A DNA stretch of 64,000 nucleotides from Catelliglobosispora koreensis DSM 44566. GTDB lineage: Bacteria > Actinomycetota > Actinomycetes > Mycobacteriales > Micromonosporaceae. The stretch covers positions 124,001-188,000 of the forward strand of contig NZ_KB903292.1 in assembly GCF_000379685.1 (NCBI RefSeq), read 5' to 3'. The notes under the pieces were generated by a model. It had not been told where the DNA came from. It ran no database searches and saw only the letters and a program-made list of their open reading frames with translations. This document shows positions 60,546 to 64,000 of the stretch, piece by piece (the stretch's first letter is position 1; every line of letters starts with the position of its first letter). The position numbers and the translations under genes are program-made.

Positions 60546-62098
60546 GTGCGCAGACCGAACCATTCGCGACGATGCCCGTCGCGCCGAAGCCCGCGTTACG
60601 CCGGTTCCATCAGGCGCGGTGGGACGAGCCGATCATTTTCGAGCTATCTCAGCCGGGGCGGCGCGGCATCGGAGTACCAGAAAGTGGTTTGCCGGAAGTT
60701 GAATTGCCCGAAGACATCCGGCGTGTTAACCGGCCCGCTTTGCCTGAGCTGTCTCAACTCCACGTCGTGCGGCACTACACACGGCTGTCGCAGGAGAACC
60801 TCGGCGTCGACCTGAACGTTGACGTCGGCCAGGGCACCTGCACCATGAAGTACAGCCCGAAGGTCAATGACATCTTCGTGCGTGACGCGAAAATCGCCGA
60901 GCTGCACCCGGCGCAGCCTTTGGATTCCGTGCAGGGGGCGCTGGAGATTTACTGGCGGCTGGAGCAGATCCTCAAGGAAATCTCTGGCATGTCGCGCGTG
61001 AGCTTGCAGCCGGGCGCTGGCAGCGCGGCGATCTACGCCAACATCGCGATGATTCGTGCCTACCACGCGGCCAACGGTGAGAGTCATCGCGACCAGGTCA
61101 TCACGACGATGTTCTCGCACCCGTCAAATGCGGCCTGTGCCAAGGTCGCTGGATACGACATCATCACGCTGATGCCGGATGCCGACGGCTTCCCCGATAT
61201 CGAAGCGCTCAAGGCGGCGATAGGACCGCGCACGGCAGCCCTTCTGATTACCAATCCAGAAGACACAGGCATCTACAACCCGCAAATCAAAGAATTCGTA
61301 GACCTGGTCCATGGCGTCGGCGGTCTCGCCTGTTACGACCAGGCCAACGCCAACGGCATCCTTGGCATCACGCGCGCGGCAGATGCCGGTTTCGACCTGT
61401 GCCACTTCAATCTGCACAAGACCTTCTCGACCCCGCACGCCTGTGGCGGACCGGCGGCTGGCGCCTGTGGTGTGGCCGAAAAACTTGTCCCGTTCCTGCC
61501 GGGGCCGGTCGTTGACAAGACAGATAACGGTTTTGTGCTCGCCACACCAGCGCATAGCATCGGCAAGATCCGCCCATATCTCGGTGTCACCCCAAACGTT
61601 GTCCGGGCCTACGCCTGGGTTATGGCGCTGGGCGCGGAAGGCCTGCGCGACGTGGCCGAAATCGCCGTGCTCAACAACAACTACCTCATGCACAAGATTC
61701 TGCGGATTCCGGGCGCGTCAGTGCCGTGGGCGGATAAGCCACGCGTGGAACAGGTCCGCTACTCCTGGCAGGAGTTGTCGGAGCAGACCGGTGTGCACTC
61801 CGAGGAGATTGGCGTCAGGGCAGCCGATTTTGGGGTGCACTACTGGACGAGCCATCACCCATACGTGGTCGCTGAACCGTTCACCCTTGAGCCAACCGAG
61901 TCCTACAGCAAAGAGGACCTCGACGAGTACGCCGCGATCCTCGCCCACGTCGCCGACGAGGCAAGGCGGGATCCAGCGTTCGTCAAGGGCGCTCCCTACA
62001 ACCAGTCGATCCACAAGATTGACCCGACATCACTCGATGACCCGCAACAGTGGTCACCGACATGGCGCGCATATCAGCGAAAGCACGGCGCGCGATGA
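60542..62098 (+). CDS. GcvPB-like PLP-enzyme subunit, divergent
   Basis: A 518-residue partner with the PLP Lys in CHFNLHKTFSTPH (K293) and YDQANANGILG in the place where glycine decarboxylases carry the similar cofactor-site motif. After the Lys the expected glycine-rich loop GGGGPGMGP is ACGGPAAGACG. Other conserved parts are kept (VVRAYAWVMALGAEGLRDVA, EPFTLEPTESYSKEDLDEY). ATGA overlaps join it to the genes on both sides. With the previous protein it probably forms an alpha2beta2 PLP decarboxylase or a related enzyme; the substrate is unknown. Confidence 0.87.
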   Translation: MSAQTEPFATMPVAPKPALRRFHQARWDEPIIFELSQPGRRGIGVPESGLPEVELPEDIRRVNRPALPELSQLHVVRHYTRLSQENLGVDLNVDVGQGTCTMKYSPKVNDIFVRDAKIAELHPAQPLDSVQGALEIYWRLEQILKEISGMSRVSLQPGAGSAAIYANIAMIRAYHAANGESHRDQVITTMFSHPSNAACAKVAGYDIITLMPDADGFPDIEALKAAIGPRTAALLITNPEDTGIYNPQIKEFVDLVHGVGGLACYDQANANGILGITRAADAGFDLCHFNLHKTFSTPHACGGPAAGACGVAEKLVPFLPGPVVDKTDNGFVLATPAHSIGKIRPYLGVTPNVVRAYAWVMALGAEGLRDVAEIAVLNNNYLMHKILRIPGASVPWADKPRVEQVRYSWQELSEQTGVHSEEIGVRAADFGVHYWTSHHPYVVAEPFTLEPTESYSKEDLDEYAAILAHVADEARRDPAFVKGAPYNQSIHKIDPTSLDDPQQWSPTWRAYQRKHGAR

Positions 62099-63174
62099 TC
62101 GTCGGGCTGATCGTCAACCCCATCGCGGGCCTCGGCGGGCCCGCCGGGCTCAAAGGCAGTGACGGCAGCGAGATCCAGCAGCGAGCGATCGCGCGCGGCT
62201 CTGTCGCGTTGGCTGGGCGCAGGGCGGCAATTGCCGTGCGGGCCTTGACGAAGCACCGGCCGGACACGATTGTGCGCACCGTCGCGGGTGCCATGGGTGC
62301 GGACGCGGCTCCACACGCCGAGGTCATATCCCTTGCGGCACAACAGCCGACGACTTCGGCAGACACGCGGGCGGCCGTGAAGGCACTGCGTGGCGTGGAC
62401 TTGCTGATGTTCGCCGGTGGCGATGGCACAGCCCGCGATGTGCTCGATGGGGGACCGATCAGCCCGGTTCTTGGGATACCCGCCGGCGTCAAAGTCTATT
62501 CAGGATGCTTTGCGATCAGCGCTGCGGCAGCAGGCCTTGCCGCCTCTCGGTTCACCGGTGACGCGGAGGAAGCGGAAGTCGTCGACCTTGACGAGGACGC
62601 CTACCGGGCGGGAAGTGTTGGCCCACGGCTGTACGGGACGGTGCGCGTTCCATCGGTGAGGGTGCGGCTGTCCGGCCGCAAAGCCAGCACTCCGCCCGGC
62701 ACGGTCGAAGGGATCGCCCGTGAATGCGTGACCCGTCTGCGCGAGGGCGTGCGTTACGTCCTGGGGCCGGGAACGACCACGCAGGCGGTCGGCAAGGCGC
62801 TCGGCCTGGAAACCAGTCTGCTTGGCGTAGACGTTGTCCTCGACGGAAAGCTCATCGGCCGCGACGTGGCCGAGGCGGAGCTATACGAGCTGGTGCAGGG
62901 CGGGCCAGCCGAAGCGGTGCTGTCCATCATTGGCGGCCAAGGGTTCGTGCTGGGACGGGGAAACCAGCAGCTGAGCCCACGCGTCCTGAGTGGACTGCGG
63001 GGCATGACAGTGCTTGGCACACAACAAAAGCTCGCGGGACTCGGGGGACGGCCACTATTGGCTGACACCGGAGACCCGGAGGCAGACCGCCGGGTTTGCG
63101 GCCACGTTCGCGTGATCACCGGTTACCGGGAGAGCACGCTGTATCGCCTTATCTCAGCAAGTGAGGACGCATGA
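62095..63174 (+). CDS. AcoX/ATP-NAD-kinase-like protein
   Basis: A 359-residue protein of the NAD-kinase-fold AcoX family. It begins MIVGLIVNPIAGLGGPAGLK, carries the catalytic-site GGDGTARDV, GIPAGVKVYSGCFA and LGPGTTTQAVGKALG. AcoX relatives sit in acetoin and other catabolic operons; whether they phosphorylate NAD or another molecule is not settled. It starts at ATG 62095, overlapping the GcvPB stop by four bases. Confidence 0.87.
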   Translation: MIVGLIVNPIAGLGGPAGLKGSDGSEIQQRAIARGSVALAGRRAAIAVRALTKHRPDTIVRTVAGAMGADAAPHAEVISLAAQQPTTSADTRAAVKALRGVDLLMFAGGDGTARDVLDGGPISPVLGIPAGVKVYSGCFAISAAAAGLAASRFTGDAEEAEVVDLDEDAYRAGSVGPRLYGTVRVPSVRVRLSGRKASTPPGTVEGIARECVTRLREGVRYVLGPGTTTQAVGKALGLETSLLGVDVVLDGKLIGRDVAEAELYELVQGGPAEAVLSIIGGQGFVLGRGNQQLSPRVLSGLRGMTVLGTQQKLAGLGGRPLLADTGDPEADRRVCGHVRVITGYRESTLYRLISASEDA

Positions 63175-63920
63175 ACATGTTGCAGGACAAGGTCGCCATC
63201 GTCACCGGCGGCGCATCCGGAATCGGCCGCGCGACAGCGGTGCTGTTCGCTCGCGAGGGAGCGGCAGTGGTGATCGCCGACATCGCTGATGCGGGCGATG
63301 TGGTCCAGGAGATCACGGCCGCCGGTGGCCAGGCGATCGCGGTACAGGCCGATGTCTCTGAAGACCAGGACTGCGCGCGCGTTGTCGCCGCGGCGGTCGA
63401 GCGGTTCGGCGGTCTGCACGTCCTGTTCAACAACGCCGGCATCATTCGCCGGACCACCGCCCTGGGCATCGAACCAGACGAGTGGGACCGGGTCATGGCG
63501 GTCAACGTCAAGTCCGTATACCTGATGTGCCGCAACGCTATCCCCGCTATGACCAGTGGGGGAGCGATTGTCAACACCGGGTCAGGCTGGGGTTTGAAAG
63601 GCGGCGGCAACGCGCTTTCTTACTGCGCTTCCAAGGCGGCGGTCGTCAACATGACACGTGCCTTAGCGATCGACCACGCCGCCGCGGGAATCCGGGTGAA
63701 CTCCGTAAACCCTGGCGACACTGATACTCCGATGCTGCGCGATGAGGCACGCCAGCTTTCAGAGGACTGGGCGGCATTCGCGGCCGACGCGGCCGACCGC
63801 CCCATGGGCCGTGCGGGGAGGCCCGAGGAAATCGCGGCGGCGGTGCTTTTTCTTGCCAGCGACGCCGCCAGTTATGTCACCGGCTCCGCTCTCGTCGTCG
63901 ATGGCGGCGGGCTCGCATAA
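63171..63920 (+). CDS. Short-chain dehydrogenase/reductase
   Basis: A 249-residue classical SDR. It has the cofactor motif TGGASGIGRATA, NNAGI, the catalytic Tyr and Lys in YCASKAAVVNM, upstream Ser in NTGSGWGLKGG, and the PGDTDTPM loop; the Asp at the end of beta-2 (IADIAD) indicates NAD(H). It overlaps the AcoX gene by four bases. Substrate unknown; in context it may oxidise a sugar or hydroxyacid. Confidence 0.93.
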   Translation: MNMLQDKVAIVTGGASGIGRATAVLFAREGAAVVIADIADAGDVVQEITAAGGQAIAVQADVSEDQDCARVVAAAVERFGGLHVLFNNAGIIRRTTALGIEPDEWDRVMAVNVKSVYLMCRNAIPAMTSGGAIVNTGSGWGLKGGGNALSYCASKAAVVNMTRALAIDHAAAGIRVNSVNPGDTDTPMLRDEARQLSEDWAAFAADAADRPMGRAGRPEEIAAAVLFLASDAASYVTGSALVVDGGGLA

Positions 63921-63944
63921 ATAACCCCTTAGGAGCAGTCCACC

Positions 63945-64000
63945 ATGAGAAAGAAAGTCATAGCTGTCTTAGCTTTGGTGCTCGCCGCCACTGCCGCCTG
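63945..64000 (+). CDS. Start of an exported protein (partial; probable transporter binding protein)
   Basis: ATG 63945, behind AGGAG, begins MRKKVIAVLALVLAATAA, a clear signal peptide, cut by the window edge at a codon starting TG (Cys or Trp). If Cys it would be a lipobox. In a catabolic operon an ABC transporter substrate-binding lipoprotein is the most likely identity, but only 18 residues are visible. Confidence 0.55.
   Translation, partial: MRKKVIAVLALVLAATAA

Noticed and set aside
1-64000. Prophage, integrated element or transposon
   Set aside because: No integrase, transposase, capsid or terminase gene and no long direct repeats were seen beside the three tRNAs; only the HNH gene and the lectin remnant hint at mobility.

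Overview
The window comes from a high-GC actinobacterial chromosome. Supporting signs are GTG starts, many 4-base ATGA/GTGA overlaps, an apparent 6C small RNA, oligoribonuclease, class F sortase, Tad pilus genes in actinobacterial style, ECF sigma factors with a zinc-finger partner, and two L,D-transpeptidase lipoproteins. I see no phage, insertion sequence, CRISPR array or rRNA; most of the DNA looks like ordinary chromosome with a few decayed accessory genes. The genus cannot be fixed from the sequence alone.

Layout. 0-2.7 kb: tail of a metallo-beta-lactamase-fold gene, rph, rdgB and a flavin monooxygenase, ended by a strong hairpin. 2.7-10.5 kb: a histidine-utilisation operon read leftwards, in the order RpiR-family regulator, hutU, M20 amidohydrolase, hutF, hutI, hutH. 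11-13.3 kb: MarR regulator and cupin around a palindromic operator, MOSC protein, GNAT. 13.3-25.2 kb: a tightly coupled leftward Tad-pilus operon (lipoprotein, secreted Gly-rich protein, SAF/CpaB-like, CpaE-like, TadA, TadB, TadC, small pilin, two TadE, TadG-like, LysM protein), with a prepilin peptidase, a cell-wall-anchored protein and a sortase on the other strand. 25.2-28.9 kb: tRNA-Leu overlapped by an HNH endonuclease, peroxiredoxin, and a CbiMQO-type metal importer behind a Nur-like box.

29-35.5 kb: a divergent envelope copper/thiol locus. Leftwards run an ECF sigma factor, a MauE-like protein, a DsbA-like protein and a membrane protein; rightwards run the zinc-finger putative anti-sigma factor, a CopC-CopD fusion and YcnI. 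35.6-42.4 kb: an unknown membrane protein, tRNA-His, orn, a GT87-type mannosyltransferase, 6C-like RNA, an EamA exporter and two L,D-transpeptidases. 42.5-51.4 kb: a frameshifted SRPBCC gene with DUF4166 and TetR; DUF4383, ArsR and MFS; an ECF41 sigma factor; DUF456; and a MEDS-STAS plus RsbW-like kinase operon behind a sigma-B/F-type promoter; then tRNA-Lys. 51.4-56.6 kb: a small Cys-rich protein, a ricin-lectin pseudogene, TetR/DUF4386 with a 27-bp operator, a short second-type Rho, and a LuxR regulator.

57.2-64 kb is the most unusual part. A FadR-type GntR regulator with its own operator faces an operon of GH42 beta-galactosidase, two GcvP-like subunits, an AcoX/NAD-kinase-like protein, an SDR and the start of a secreted protein (probably a transporter binding protein). 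The first five genes are joined by 4-base overlaps. The GcvP-like subunits lack motifs that are near invariant in glycine decarboxylase, and no gcvH or gcvT is present here, so this looks like a catabolic operon that has recruited a GcvP-type PLP enzyme for another reaction.
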